A DNA stretch of 64,000 bases from Clostridium cellulovorans 743B (GCF_000145275.1 NC_014393.1:930001-994000), one strand, 5' to 3'; shown: positions 52,599 to 61,458, numbered from the stretch's first letter. Made by a program: numbers and translations. The notes: a model not told the origin generated them from the letters alone.

Positions 52599-53534
52599 AT
52601 GGAAAGAATAGCTTGTTGTATTGGAATAAATAATTATAATGCTTGGGATCAATTAAACAATCCTATTAATGATATGGAATTAATAGCTCAATCTTTAGAG
52701 TATGCTAACTTTTCGGTTAAAGAGCATATGGATTTATGTATGGAAGAATTAAGAAATGTAATTTATGAATTTAAAAGAGAATTATATAATGCAAAGGTTG
52801 GATTGTTATATTTTGCTGGCCACGGTGTTGAAGTTTCAGGTAAGCAATATATAATTCCAAAGGATGCAAAAAAACCAGAAAGCGAATATATTGATTATGA
52901 TACTTTAAAAACATATTATGATATTACTCCTATAATTAATGAGATGAATAGAGAAAAAGATTTTATTAGTATTATAATTATGGATTGTTGTAGAAAAGAA
53001 CTTATAGTATTAGATCAAGGGAAAATAAGAGGTAATTCAAATAAGACAATTTTTAATGGAAAACAAGGTACATTTATATCTTATTCAACATCTCCAGGAT
53101 CTGTAGCTAAAGATGGAAGAGGTGAAAATGGGCCGTTTACTAAAATATTAGCAGAAACGATTCAGAATGAACGTATAAAGATAGAAGATATTTTTAAAAA
53201 AGTAAGAAAGGAACTATATAGTCAATTTCAATTTGGACAGATTCCTTGGGAGCATTCATCATTAATAGGAGATTTTTATTTCATACATCCTGAAAAATAT
53301 AATTCGAGTGAAAAAATAAAAAAGTTATCAGATGCAATTCATGAATTATATGATGGCAATTTTAATTATGTTGAAATGATGAGCCAAATTGATTCAATTT
53401 ATAAAAATATTAACAACTATGAAGTTGAAAACACCAATAATCTACTAAAAAATATCAACACTTTTGCACAGTATATATTTGATACTATGACACGCATGCA
53501 TTTAGATAAATTGAAAAGAGGTAATGTAAGATGA
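52599..53534 (+). CDS. caspase-like protease (peptidase C14), GTPase-coupled
   Basis: 311 residues. The N-terminal ~240 residues are a caspase p20-like domain. It starts ACCIGINNYN and LNNPINDMELIAQSLE. The catalytic His75 is in YFAGHGVEV and the catalytic Cys131 in IIIMDCCRKE (D-x-C-R), and then FISYSTSPGSVAKDGRGENGPFT follows. The C-terminal ~70 residues are helical with no membrane segment. ATG after GTGAGG. Its stop overlaps the ATG of the GTPase gene, so the two are translationally coupled. A soluble intact dyad means active protease; it may be unleashed on phage infection by the partner. That function is inferred. Confidence 0.85.
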   Translation: MERIACCIGINNYNAWDQLNNPINDMELIAQSLEYANFSVKEHMDLCMEELRNVIYEFKRELYNAKVGLLYFAGHGVEVSGKQYIIPKDAKKPESEYIDYDTLKTYYDITPIINEMNREKDFISIIIMDCCRKELIVLDQGKIRGNSNKTIFNGKQGTFISYSTSPGSVAKDGRGENGPFTKILAETIQNERIKIEDIFKKVRKELYSQFQFGQIPWEHSSLIGDFYFIHPEKYNSSEKIKKLSDAIHELYDGNFNYVEMMSQIDSIYKNINNYEVENTNNLLKNINTFAQYIFDTMTRMHLDKLKRGNVR

Positions 53535-55777
53535 TAGAAAAATCTGCAAATATATCAATAGCGGTTATTGGGAAATCAGCTGCTGGAAAATCTGCGTTTA
53601 TTAAATCCTTTAGTAAATATCCAGAATATATATCTTCTGAAGGTCAAGGACAAACAACACGTTCTTATTCAGAGTATTGTTTTATCACCTCTGAAGATGA
53701 TATTGTACCAAAGGCAAATATATTATTTTATGATGAAAACAAATTTGCTGATATTAGAACAAATCAGTCATTAATAAAATTGTCAGAAATAGATAAGACG
53801 ATAGAAAAGATTACTTTTGATTGGATTGCAGAACAACTTGATGATGAGGATTATTCAATAGATTTTAAAAATGCTATAATAAACACAGATGATTTTTTTA
53901 GTTTTGAGGAGTTTAGTTTTTTAGATTCTGGAAAATGTGTGGAAAAGCTTAATATGTTATTTAATACTGTTTGTGAAATTTTAATTGATTTGTGCAAACA
54001 AAATTTAAAAAGCACTCCTTATTTTGATACAGATGTTCAAAATCAGAGTTTTGAAAACATATTTAGAAAAAATTATAAACAAAATGTAGATATTAATATC
54101 CCAAGTAATGAGTCTAAAATTGACGTAACAGATGAGAATATTTTTGAAACTCTACTTAATTTTATGTTTAGAGAAGTATATAAAGTTATTATGTCATATG
54201 TAGGGGCAGATTTAGAAGAACGCAAAGTAAATTTTGTTCAAAGTAGTAATCCAATAATAGAATTTGATGTTACAGATGAAACAAAAAATCATTTAGAGTT
54301 ATTCTTAAAAGTGTTAAGAATAGATGGTAAAAAACAATCATATACTGGATTGATATCCAAAGTATCAATATCTAGTATTATTTGTGATAACTTTTATACT
54401 ATATTCAAAAGGATGGGGATAGAAAAAATAACATTAATTGACACTTATGGTTTAGACCATGATCAACAAAGTACAGAAAGTGTTTTAGTTGAAAGATATA
54501 ATCGAATTTTTAATGTAGATTATCCTCAAATTTCTAACGTTTTTTTTGTAGAAGCTTTACATTCTGGGGCTTCAAATGATTTTAGTACAGCATTAAAAGT
54601 TCTATATACTCAACGTCCAGATATTATGTCATATATTATTGGAACTCATATTGATGATCATGAGTATAATTTTTTAAAGGGGCATGAGAAGTGGTTCTTA
54701 TCTCTTGATAAATTGATTGAGACAAAACCAAAACTCAACGGAAAAGTCATGGATTTTCTTTTTGGAAGTCATACTATTTTAACTACATTAAAGCGTAATA
54801 ATATTCATAAATCACTTGCTGAAAAAAGAATTGAAGTCATGAGAAAAAGATTTGGACCTTATTGTAGTAAAATAGCGGAAAATGAAGAATTTTATAACGA
54901 AATAAATGTAATAACCATTGAATCGATTTTTTCATCGATAGTAGATAAAGAGCATTTGGGCGATGAATATATTAATATTAATAAAATAGTAAATAAATTA
55001 AATATAGATAACAAAGATGATTTTATATTGTTTTTACGTCAACTTATTGCAAAAGCGACGGAACGTTCTAAAATAGTTTTTATTAGTTCTGCTGCAAGAA
55101 CTAGATGGAGAATTAGAACAAACTTGCAAAGTTACATACTTGGATTTAATGGAAGTACTCTAGATGCAACATGGAGACGAATTTTTAATGATGCGTATAA
55201 TGAGGTTTTTACTAGAGAAGTATCTGAAAATCAAAATGGATTTGCTAAGAAAATATCTATAAGTGAAGCTTTTGAATTGATTGGAAATGAAAAAATTGCT
55301 TTTGACGAGTTGATTAATATGTTCTTTCCATATTTATTTAGGAAAAAGTGTGATTGTAACAGTGTGACTAGCTATGTTGACAAGGAAATCAATTGTGAAC
55401 AATGTAAACAAAAAGATAGCTTTGATAATATGTGTATTTGGGGATTATTGATTAATGCAGTAGGAACAAAAGATTTTAAGAATAGATATCTATATGATCA
55501 AGTTATTGATTGGCTCCTAGCATTGCATGAATTTTCAGAAAAATGCAATGAGGATTTTTATGATAATATGTTTGAGTATTTTCGTATTAGTATGCTAGAT
55601 TATTTTATCCCATTATGTAGAATTCATAATGCTAGAGTTATAGAGAAGAAGTTAAAAAAGTCTAGTGGGTCATATTTTGATAAGAAAGATGAATTATTTG
55701 AAATGTATAAAGAAGAATATGATAATGAAGTTCAACGGGATATGTTTTATTTAAATACTGGTGGTTTTAAATCATAA
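53531..55777 (+). CDS. large P-loop GTPase, partner of caspase-like protease
   Basis: 748 residues. Walker A GKSAAGKS at 14-21, a candidate switch I threonine pair (GQTTRSYSE, ~41-49), DxxG as DTYG near 304-307, and a G4-like THIDD near 372. About 250 residues are inserted between G1/G2 and G3, unusual for GTPases. A CDC...CEQC zinc-like cluster lies near 606-625. The C-terminal half is helical. It looks like a dynamin- or septin-class sensor rather than a translation factor. It overlaps the caspase-like gene by 4 bases (ATGA). Together they probably form a sensor-effector unit. Family name not recognised. Confidence 0.65.
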   Translation: MIEKSANISIAVIGKSAAGKSAFIKSFSKYPEYISSEGQGQTTRSYSEYCFITSEDDIVPKANILFYDENKFADIRTNQSLIKLSEIDKTIEKITFDWIAEQLDDEDYSIDFKNAIINTDDFFSFEEFSFLDSGKCVEKLNMLFNTVCEILIDLCKQNLKSTPYFDTDVQNQSFENIFRKNYKQNVDINIPSNESKIDVTDENIFETLLNFMFREVYKVIMSYVGADLEERKVNFVQSSNPIIEFDVTDETKNHLELFLKVLRIDGKKQSYTGLISKVSISSIICDNFYTIFKRMGIEKITLIDTYGLDHDQQSTESVLVERYNRIFNVDYPQISNVFFVEALHSGASNDFSTALKVLYTQRPDIMSYIIGTHIDDHEYNFLKGHEKWFLSLDKLIETKPKLNGKVMDFLFGSHTILTTLKRNNIHKSLAEKRIEVMRKRFGPYCSKIAENEEFYNEINVITIESIFSSIVDKEHLGDEYININKIVNKLNIDNKDDFILFLRQLIAKATERSKIVFISSAARTRWRIRTNLQSYILGFNGSTLDATWRRIFNDAYNEVFTREVSENQNGFAKKISISEAFELIGNEKIAFDELINMFFPYLFRKKCDCNSVTSYVDKEINCEQCKQKDSFDNMCIWGLLINAVGTKDFKNRYLYDQVIDWLLALHEFSEKCNEDFYDNMFEYFRISMLDYFIPLCRIHNARVIEKKLKKSSGSYFDKKDELFEMYKEEYDNEVQRDMFYLNTGGFKS

Positions 55778-55826
55778 TAATATAAAACGAAAGAATGTGA
55801 ATTCACTATAGAAGGAAATACACTTT

Positions 55827-55942
55827 TTAGCGATATTCAAACAATTTAGCGATATCAAAAATACTACCTCCAATTAAAAAGGTCGCTAAATTGTATCAAC
55901 ATTTAAGTGATTAGACAAATAATCACTTAAATGTTGATACAA
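55827..55942. repeat. TTTAGCGA repeats and a perfect 22-bp inverted repeat
   Basis: Two direct TTTAGCGATAT copies (55827, 55845) and one inverted TCGCTAAA (55883) lead into a perfect 22-bp inverted repeat, arms 55891-55912 and 55921-55942, loop 8 bases. It may be a recombination site, the remnant end of a mobile element, or a strong hairpin ending the GTPase operon. Nothing else is coded between 55778 and 56203. Confidence 0.5.
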
Positions 55943-55945
55943 TGC

Positions 55946-55980
55946 AAAGTCCTTGATTTCAAGGGCTTTCAGTGTTTTTT
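55946..55980 (+). terminator. hairpin terminator
   Basis: AAAGTCCTTG...CAAGGGCTTT then AGTGTTTTTT, directly after the inverted repeat. Confidence 0.6.
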
Positions 55981-56203
55981 GGAGAGAAATAAGTTGTTAA
56001 AAATGAGATTTTAGGCTTGGGATATGGAAGATAAGTGGAATAAATGCACACCCCTATGAATTTTAGAATAGAGGGCAGACTGTCTGAAAAACATATACTG
56101 GAAGTATTGTAAAAAATAGATTGAAACCATTGAAAATACTAGTGTTTTCGATGGTTTTACAGTATAATATATGTATCAAAAGTAATTTTTAGGTGGTACA
56201 ATT

Positions 56204-57937
56204 ATGGGATATATAGTAGGTCAAAATAGAGGACAAGTAACAGCATTTCCAGAAACAATAGATGAATACATTAGTGATAATAATCCAGTGCGTGTTATTG
56301 ATGTTTTTATCGAGAACTTAGATTTAGAAAAAGCTGCGTTTGCTAAAACAAATCCTTTTAGAGAAGGAAGACCTGCCTACAATCCAAAAGATTTGCTTAA
56401 GTTGTATATCTATGGTTACTTTAATAAAATTCGTTCTTCAAGAAAGTTAATGATTGAATGCCGTAGAAATGTTGAATTAATGTGGCTTTTAAAAAAGCTT
56501 GCTCCTGATTTTAGAACTATATCAGATTTTAGGAAAGATAACGCAAAAGCTCTTAAAAATGTATTTAAGGCTTTCGTTAAACTATGCCTAGAAATGAATT
56601 TATATTCTAAAGAACTTATTGCTATTGATGGAAGTAAGTTTAAAGCAGTCAATGCAAAAGATAAGAATTATACTGCTTCAAAACTTAATGATCGATTGAA
56701 ATGGATAGATGAAAATATAGCTGAATTTATGAAAGAAATGGATAAATGTGATAAAGAGGATGGAAATAGCACAGAATATACAAAAGAGCAGCTAGAAAAT
56801 AAAATTCAGAAATTAAACACAAGGAAAGATTTGTACAATTCTTATCTCCAAGAAATGAAAGAAAATGATGTTACTCAAAAATCTATAACAGATCCAGAAT
56901 CAAGACTTATGAAAAACAATGGTAAGTTAGATGTTTGCTATAATGTACAAACAGCAGTAGATAGTAAAAGCCATCTTATAGCTGATTTTGCAGTTACAAA
57001 TAATTGTAACGATATTGGTCTTCTTGTTCCTATGGCTGAAGTTGCAAAGAAAGCTATGGAGGTTGAAACTTTAGAAGTAGTTGCTGATAAAGGATATAGG
57101 AAGCAAGCAGATATTTTAGAAAGCTTAAAGAATGGTATAATACCCAATGTTCATCTATTAGATAATAAAGAAAATTATAGTTTTGATATAGATTATAAAG
57201 AAAATCAGATTACAGATGAAATAAGAAATTCAAACTCATCTAAGGATATTCAAAAATGCTTAGAAAGTGGCATAATTCCAAAAGCATATGAATACTACAA
57301 AATATCGGTGGAGATTATAGAGCCTGGTGAATATATCATTAGTGAAGAAGTTATAGAAAAAGAGCCAGTAGAGAACAATACTGAAAGCATTGAAAAAGTT
57401 ATTATCGAAGTTAATGAGAACTTCATTCGAGATAGACAAACCAATGTAGTAACTTGTCCAATGGGGAATATATTAAAACAAAAGGCAATCGTAAAAGGTA
57501 AAGTAAGATATGCAAACAAATTAGCTTGCCGTAATTGTAAATGCAAATGTACAATAGCAGCTTTTAAAGTAGTGGAATTCCCTGAAAACAAAGATACTGT
57601 AAAATCTAAATTCTTTGCTGGTAAGAAAACTATTACTATAGAGAAATCTGAGCCTAAAATTTCAGCAAAGAAAAAATCAAGTAAAACTATTTGTTTTTCT
57701 ACAAGAAAAGTAAGAATAATATTTGTACCAGATAAAAAGAAATTACGAATGCGAAGATCTATTGTGGAGCATCCGTTTGGTACAATAAAACGATGGTGCG
57801 ATAGTTCATATTTGCTATTAAAAGGAAATATGAAAACTACCGCTGAGTTGTCATTGTCATTTTTAGCCTATAATATGAAACGTGCAATAAATATGATAGG
57901 GGTAAATGATTTAATATCAAAAATGCAGGCTACATAA
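56204..57937 (+). CDS. IS1182-family transposase
   Basis: 577 residues. The N-terminal DUF772-type domain (FPETIDEYISDNNPVRVIDVFI, NPKDLLKLYIYGY, LMIECRRNVELMWLL) is followed by the DDE catalytic core: AIDGSKFKA (Asp), VADKGYRKQADIL (Asp), and RRSIVEHPFGTIKRW (Glu). Intact and full-length. A Cys-rich insertion (CRNCKCKC) lies before the last part. ATG after AGGTGG. Confidence 0.93.
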   Translation: MGYIVGQNRGQVTAFPETIDEYISDNNPVRVIDVFIENLDLEKAAFAKTNPFREGRPAYNPKDLLKLYIYGYFNKIRSSRKLMIECRRNVELMWLLKKLAPDFRTISDFRKDNAKALKNVFKAFVKLCLEMNLYSKELIAIDGSKFKAVNAKDKNYTASKLNDRLKWIDENIAEFMKEMDKCDKEDGNSTEYTKEQLENKIQKLNTRKDLYNSYLQEMKENDVTQKSITDPESRLMKNNGKLDVCYNVQTAVDSKSHLIADFAVTNNCNDIGLLVPMAEVAKKAMEVETLEVVADKGYRKQADILESLKNGIIPNVHLLDNKENYSFDIDYKENQITDEIRNSNSSKDIQKCLESGIIPKAYEYYKISVEIIEPGEYIISEEVIEKEPVENNTESIEKVIIEVNENFIRDRQTNVVTCPMGNILKQKAIVKGKVRYANKLACRNCKCKCTIAAFKVVEFPENKDTVKSKFFAGKKTITIEKSEPKISAKKKSSKTICFSTRKVRIIFVPDKKKLRMRRSIVEHPFGTIKRWCDSSYLLLKGNMKTTAELSLSFLAYNMKRAINMIGVNDLISKMQAT

Positions 57938-57957
57938 GAGAAAAGCCTGCATTTTTT
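57925..57957 (+). terminator. IS1182 transposase terminator
   Basis: GCAGGCT...AGCCTGC spans the stop codon and is followed by ATTTTTT. Confidence 0.8.
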
Positions 57958-58399
57958 CGTATTTGTAGGTAATATCACTCTTTAATAAGTGTTTTTTACT
58001 AATAAAGCTTCTTTTATTTTGTGAGGTTTTCGGACAGTCTGAGGGGTGTGCATTTTTTTCTTGGGGTGTGCACTTTTTAGCGTAATTAATTTGAGAGAAG
58101 TCTTAAGACGAAAGTATAATGAACTGACTATAACTAACCACTAGCTAAGTCCTATAATTTTAGAATAATATATATCCATTTTAAAATGCATATATAAAAA
58201 ATAGAAGTATAAGTACAGGAATAACTACGACTAGTAATATTCTAGTGTTAAGTGAAGAATTACGACTTTTAAGAAAGTTATTAAAAGTATTTAAATTAAA
58301 TAATATAAATATAATACTTAATCCACATACACATAAGAATATAAAATTGGTCCTATGTCAAGATTTAGTACAAGTTAAAATGAGAAGTTTATCCTCATC

Positions 58400-59266
58400 T
58401 TAACTCGCCAATAGCATTCCTTCCTTTTTTGCTTTTTCATACAGCTTTTCAAAATCATCTGGCGACATATAGTCGCAATGACTGTGAATACGTTGTGTAT
58501 TATAGAAGGCTTCAATATATTCGAATACTAGACGATATGATTGTCTGTAATTACAGATTTTGAATCTATTCAACCATTCTCTTTTGATTAAGGAATGAAA
58601 GGATTCGATGCAAGCATTATCCCATGGAAAGGCTTTCTTAGAATAGCTTAGTTGCATTGTTTCAGTAGCTTTTCGGTATTCATTTGAAACGTATTGACTT
58701 CCTCGATCACTATGCAAGATAAGTGGTTGCTCAGTATTTCGTCTTGCTTTGGCTTTGTTTATTGTTTCTATTACACATGCTGCTTCCAGAGTTTTTGAAA
58801 GCGTCCATGCGATGATTTTCCTTGAATATAAATCCATAATGCTGGTTAGATAAACAAACCCGTCTGTTGTCCAAATATAAGTGATATCACTACACCACAC
58901 GGCATTTGGGCGTTCAGGGTTAAATTGTTCATCAAGAATATTTTGAAGTTCATTACTGAAATCAGAATCTTTGGTTGTTACTGTCCAAGGTTTGATCCAT
59001 TGAGCCTTGATTCCTAGTTCTTCCATATACTTGCCAACAGTACGCTGAGAAATGATTTCTCCATCTTGTTGTAGCTTTTTTGCAATTTTGGGTGCACCAT
59101 AGTTTTGTTTGGAATCATCGTAAATATCCTTAATTTTTACTTTAACAGCCTCCTTACGTTTTTGCGTATCAGAAGGCATATGTTTCTGCCATGCACGATA
59201 ACCAGACCGTGAAACACCCAATATTTTCAGCATTCCAGAGACGGAAACCTGGCGGTTTTCTTTCAT
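58400..59266 (-). CDS. IS3-family transposase OrfB (DDE integrase)
   Basis: 288 residues. An N-terminal helix-turn-helix-like HTH_21 region (SGMLKILGVSRSGYRAWQK) is followed by the rve integrase core with WCSDITYIWT (Asp), LHSDRGSQYVS (Asp) and ACIESFHSLIKRE (Glu): a complete DDE triad. Normally made as an OrfAB fusion by -1 shifting at 59314-59320. Confidence 0.95.
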   Translation of the reverse strand: MKENRQVSVSGMLKILGVSRSGYRAWQKHMPSDTQKRKEAVKVKIKDIYDDSKQNYGAPKIAKKLQQDGEIISQRTVGKYMEELGIKAQWIKPWTVTTKDSDFSNELQNILDEQFNPERPNAVWCSDITYIWTTDGFVYLTSIMDLYSRKIIAWTLSKTLEAACVIETINKAKARRNTEQPLILHSDRGSQYVSNEYRKATETMQLSYSKKAFPWDNACIESFHSLIKREWLNRFKICNYRQSYRLVFEYIEAFYNTQRIHSHCDYMSPDDFEKLYEKAKKEGMLLAS

Positions 59267-59310
59267 GGCAGCTTCCGTCTTTTCAGAAACTTCTAGGTAA
59301 AGAGCTTCTG

Positions 59311-59595
59311 TTATTTTCCCAGAATGCTGATGGCTTTTTTTAATACATCAAGAGCATCCTGAGTATCACGTAATTCACGTTTTAAACGAGCAATTTCTTT
59401 TGCCTCATCGGAAGAATAATTGCCAGATCCACGACTTTCTATATCGCCAGTTTCTCGCAGTTCTTTCTGCCATCTGGAAAGAGTTTGCTGACTAATGCCA
59501 AGATTCTTAGCACACCCCACTAGTCCTAATTCTTTGTGATCTTGATAATATTGAATTGCATCAATCTTAAACTGTTTGTCTAAATGTTTTGCCAT
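59311..59595 (-). CDS. IS3-family transposase OrfA
   Basis: 94 residues with HTH (GLVGCAKNLGISQQTLSRWQKE) and C-terminal leucine-zipper helix. It ends in a GGGAAAA run just before the TAA. The zero-frame reading CTG GGA AAA TAA gives a G-GGA-AAA slippery heptamer for -1 frameshifting into OrfB. Confidence 0.93.
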   Translation of the reverse strand: MAKHLDKQFKIDAIQYYQDHKELGLVGCAKNLGISQQTLSRWQKELRETGDIESRGSGNYSSDEAKEIARLKRELRDTQDALDVLKKAISILGK

Positions 59596-59806
59596 AATGA
59601 GATCCTCCTTGGATACAATACCAGTATTGTATCATATTTTTTCTATATAGGATTTTCTCATTTTAATTTGTACTATTTAGATTCTAGCACCAAATCGTTA
59701 TGAAAGTAGTTACCTAAAAAGTACAAAAGAACTAGTAAAGCATACAGAACTACAAAAATATTTATATATACTTTTTTTTGATTCATAATATTTCTCCTTT
59801 GCATAG

Positions 59807-59848
59807 AGAGCAAAACATATTCTTGAAAATAAGTATATGTTTTGCTCT
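59807..59848 (+). terminator. 14-bp perfect hairpin
   Basis: AGAGCAAAACATAT / ATATGTTTTGCTCT with a short loop, followed on the plus strand by ATTTTTAATT. It lies between a broken membrane gene and a truncated bacteriocin-like tail on the minus strand. Confidence 0.55.
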
Positions 59849-59856
59849 ATTTTTAA

Positions 59857-59895
59857 TTAAGCTATGGCGTAAAGTGCAGCAGCAAGAATAGAAGC
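59857..59895 (-). pseudogene. remnant of a bacteriocin-like gene 3' end
   Basis: On the minus strand the last codons read ASILAAALYAIA then TAA, an Ala-rich hydrophobic end like the bacteriocin peptides here. The 5' part is replaced by the IS1182 derivative, so only the tail remains. Short; the call is tentative. Confidence 0.35.
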
Positions 59896-59899
59896 TCAT

Positions 59900-60103
59900 T
59901 GTTGAATAGTCTTACTACTATCAATATCAATAAGTTCTTTAGCAAATAAATTATTTTGATCTACTATATATACCGTAATTACACCACCTAAAAATTACTT
60001 TTGATACATATATTGTACTGCAAGACACTTGAAAACACCAGTATTTTCAAGGAATTCAATCTGTTTTTACAACACTTTCAGTATATGTTTTTCGGAAAGT
60101 TTG
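59900..60103 (-). mobile_element. internally deleted, decayed IS1182 derivative
   Basis: Reads on the minus strand. It contains a diverged copy of the IS1182 left end (CCACCTAAAAATTACTTTTG region and the stem around the start), then the first ~10 transposase codons, joined to an internal stretch corresponding to KELIAIDGSK. About 370 bp are missing. Non-autonomous and degenerate; its IR (GTTTTTCGGAAAGTTT) is mutated. Confidence 0.65.
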
Positions 60104-60522
60104 AGGGGTGTACATTTTTTTCTTAGGGTATGCACTTTTAGCAGAACTATCAAAAATGTAATTAAATTAAAAGTAGCTATCTAGATAAGAACGGAGATAC
60201 AGCTGAAGAAGTTTTTTTAGAGTCCAAGAGTTTCATGTAAATAGAAATTAACAAAAAACTATTTTTCAAATATAAAATGAAATGGATACGTTTAAATACG
60301 AACAAGTATCATTAAAGAATTAACTTTTATTGAGTTATATGTCGAAGGTTAGTGATGACTATGTAGTCATTATAGAAGTTTGTAATATTATATATAAATG
60401 TATCAAATGAAAATAATTGACTAAAAAATTATGAACACATATAATCACTAATACAGACGATAATGATTTGGAAATATGAACAAAAGAGTCAGGAAAAATG
60501 AATTAAGTGAGGGTAATATAAA
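60104..60522. other. upstream region of the second bacteriocin block
   Basis: No full gene. About 60170-60240 contains an orphan frame ending YLDKNGDTAEEVFLESKSFM-stop, likely a remnant. A good promoter lies at 60417-60445. The rest is AT-rich. Confidence 0.4.
60417..60445 (+). promoter_or_regulatory. bacteriocin-block promoter
   Basis: TTGACT, a 17-base spacer, then TATAAT, 77 bases upstream of the first gene. One of the best promoters in the window. Confidence 0.7.
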
Positions 60523-60990
60523 ATGATAACATTAGATAATGAAATAAGTTTTAAAAATCTCCTTTCTTTTAGAAAAACATTAACTCAAGCAGAATTGCAA
60601 GAAGAAATGAAAAAGATTGAAGAATTTCTAAATAAAAATAACTTAAAGAAAAATGGACCAACAATAACAACAACATATTCAGTTAATCAAGCGATGATTC
60701 CAACTATGGATTTTGAAGTGCTTATTCCACTGGAAGGAAATATGCCTTTTAGTGATACATATAAAGTAAAAAAAGAATTTAAACTAGTTAATGCGTTAAA
60801 GGTTTCGCATATAGGGAATCCAGCAGGTATACAACAAACTGTAATGGGTGTACAAAAATATATTAAAGAAAACAATCTTCAACCAATAACTTCTTTATAT
60901 AATGTTACGATAAATGAAGTTAAAAGTGTCGAGGAAATGGACAAGTTACATGTAGATATGTATATTGGATTAAATCCAAATATCGTTTAG
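60523..60990 (+). CDS. possible effector-binding (GyrI-like) domain protein
   Basis: 155 residues, ATG after GTGAGGG. N-terminal helices, then beta-rich segments with TYSVNQAMIPTMDFEVLIPLEG and VNALKVSHIGNPAGIQQT. This resembles small GyrI/DUF5085-type proteins, but only loosely. It is first in the bacteriocin operon. A regulatory or accessory role is possible; function not established. Confidence 0.4.
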   Translation: MITLDNEISFKNLLSFRKTLTQAELQEEMKKIEEFLNKNNLKKNGPTITTTYSVNQAMIPTMDFEVLIPLEGNMPFSDTYKVKKEFKLVNALKVSHIGNPAGIQQTVMGVQKYIKENNLQPITSLYNVTINEVKSVEEMDKLHVDMYIGLNPNIV

Positions 60991-61058
60991 GTAATAACTT
61001 CTTTATGGGCCCAAAGGAGTTTATTATAAATATTTTTTAAGATTGAGGAGAGAATGAA

Positions 61059-61316
61059 ATGAATTTATTGGTTAATGAAAATTTTACAGATTTAAGAATT
61101 GATGAAATAGAATTTATTAATGGTGGAATGTCTGATTGGGATTGGGTATGGTGTGGAGTTGTTACTGCTGGCTGTACTGTAATTGGAGCTGCAATAGGAA
61201 CAGCTGTTTGTCCAGGTATAGGCACAATTGGTGGAGCTAACGCTGGATCTGTACTAGGCGGTATATTCTGTGGTGCTCTCGGTGCAGGTGTATATATAGC
61301 AATAGACCATGCGTAA
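61059..61316 (+). CDS. class II bacteriocin precursor A (double-glycine leader)
   Basis: 85 residues, ATG after GAGGAGAG. The leader has hydrophobic residues at spaced positions (LRIDEIEFINGG) and ends with Gly-Gly at 22-23, the cut site for C39 peptidases. The 62-residue mature part is Gly/Ala-rich with Cys at 4 places (WVWCG, GCTVI, VCPGI, IFCGA) and GxxxG-like repeats. Followed by a perfect palindrome. Likely one half of a two-peptide bacteriocin with the next gene. Confidence 0.8.
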   Translation: MNLLVNENFTDLRIDEIEFINGGMSDWDWVWCGVVTAGCTVIGAAIGTAVCPGIGTIGGANAGSVLGGIFCGALGAGVYIAIDHA

Positions 61317-61326
61317 ATTTGCAAGT

Positions 61327-61350
61327 AGATACAACTTATAAGTTGTATCT
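61327..61350 (+). terminator. 24-bp perfect palindrome after bacteriocin A
   Basis: Two 12-base arms (AGATACAACTTA) meet with no loop. It begins 11 bases past the stop codon. No T-run. Probably an RNA hairpin setting transcript ratio or stability, or an operator. Confidence 0.5.
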
Positions 61351-61458
61351 GGTTTCCAGTAATATATTGGGGGTTAGGTCATAACTTAAGCCTAGCTCCA
61401 ATAAATAAAAAATATTAAATAGATATAAATGTTTTTGCTATAATAAAGGAGAGATATT

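Larger units (their letters stand above)
56075..58041 (+). mobile_element. IS1182-family insertion sequence
   Basis: Inverted ends share CAGACTGTCYGAAAA (left ~56076-56090, right complement ~58027-58041) around a single transposase gene, with ~130 bases upstream of the gene. Outer GGGGTGTGCAT sequence is also found outside both ends and near 60107, so the true ends may lie slightly further out. A deleted, inverted derivative of the same family lies at 59900-60103. Confidence 0.75.
58367..59674 (-). mobile_element. IS3-family insertion sequence with 4-bp target duplication
   Basis: Ends carry the inverted repeat AGTACAARTTAAAATGAGAA. The element (about 1308 bp) is flanked by direct ATTT at 58363-58366 and 59675-59678. 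It encodes orfA and orfB on the minus strand with a slippery site between them. Apparently intact and recent. Confidence 0.85.
58181..59786 (-). pseudogene. small membrane-protein gene interrupted by IS3
   Basis: Minus-strand ATG at 59786 with AAGGAGAAATATT spacing opens MNQKKVYINIFVVLYALLVL, reading to the IS insertion. After removing the IS and one target copy, the same frame continues from 58366 as ...NFIFLCVCGLSIIFILFNLN and ends with TAA at 58181. The rejoined gene has about 95 codons but includes one in-frame TGA near the junction. It is thus broken twice. Likely a bacteriocin-locus membrane gene. Confidence 0.55.

Noticed and set aside
55827..55942. Possible CRISPR-like repeat cluster
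   Set aside because: The TTTAGCGA copies are few, short, irregularly spaced and in mixed orientation; no spacer-repeat periodicity and no cas genes nearby.
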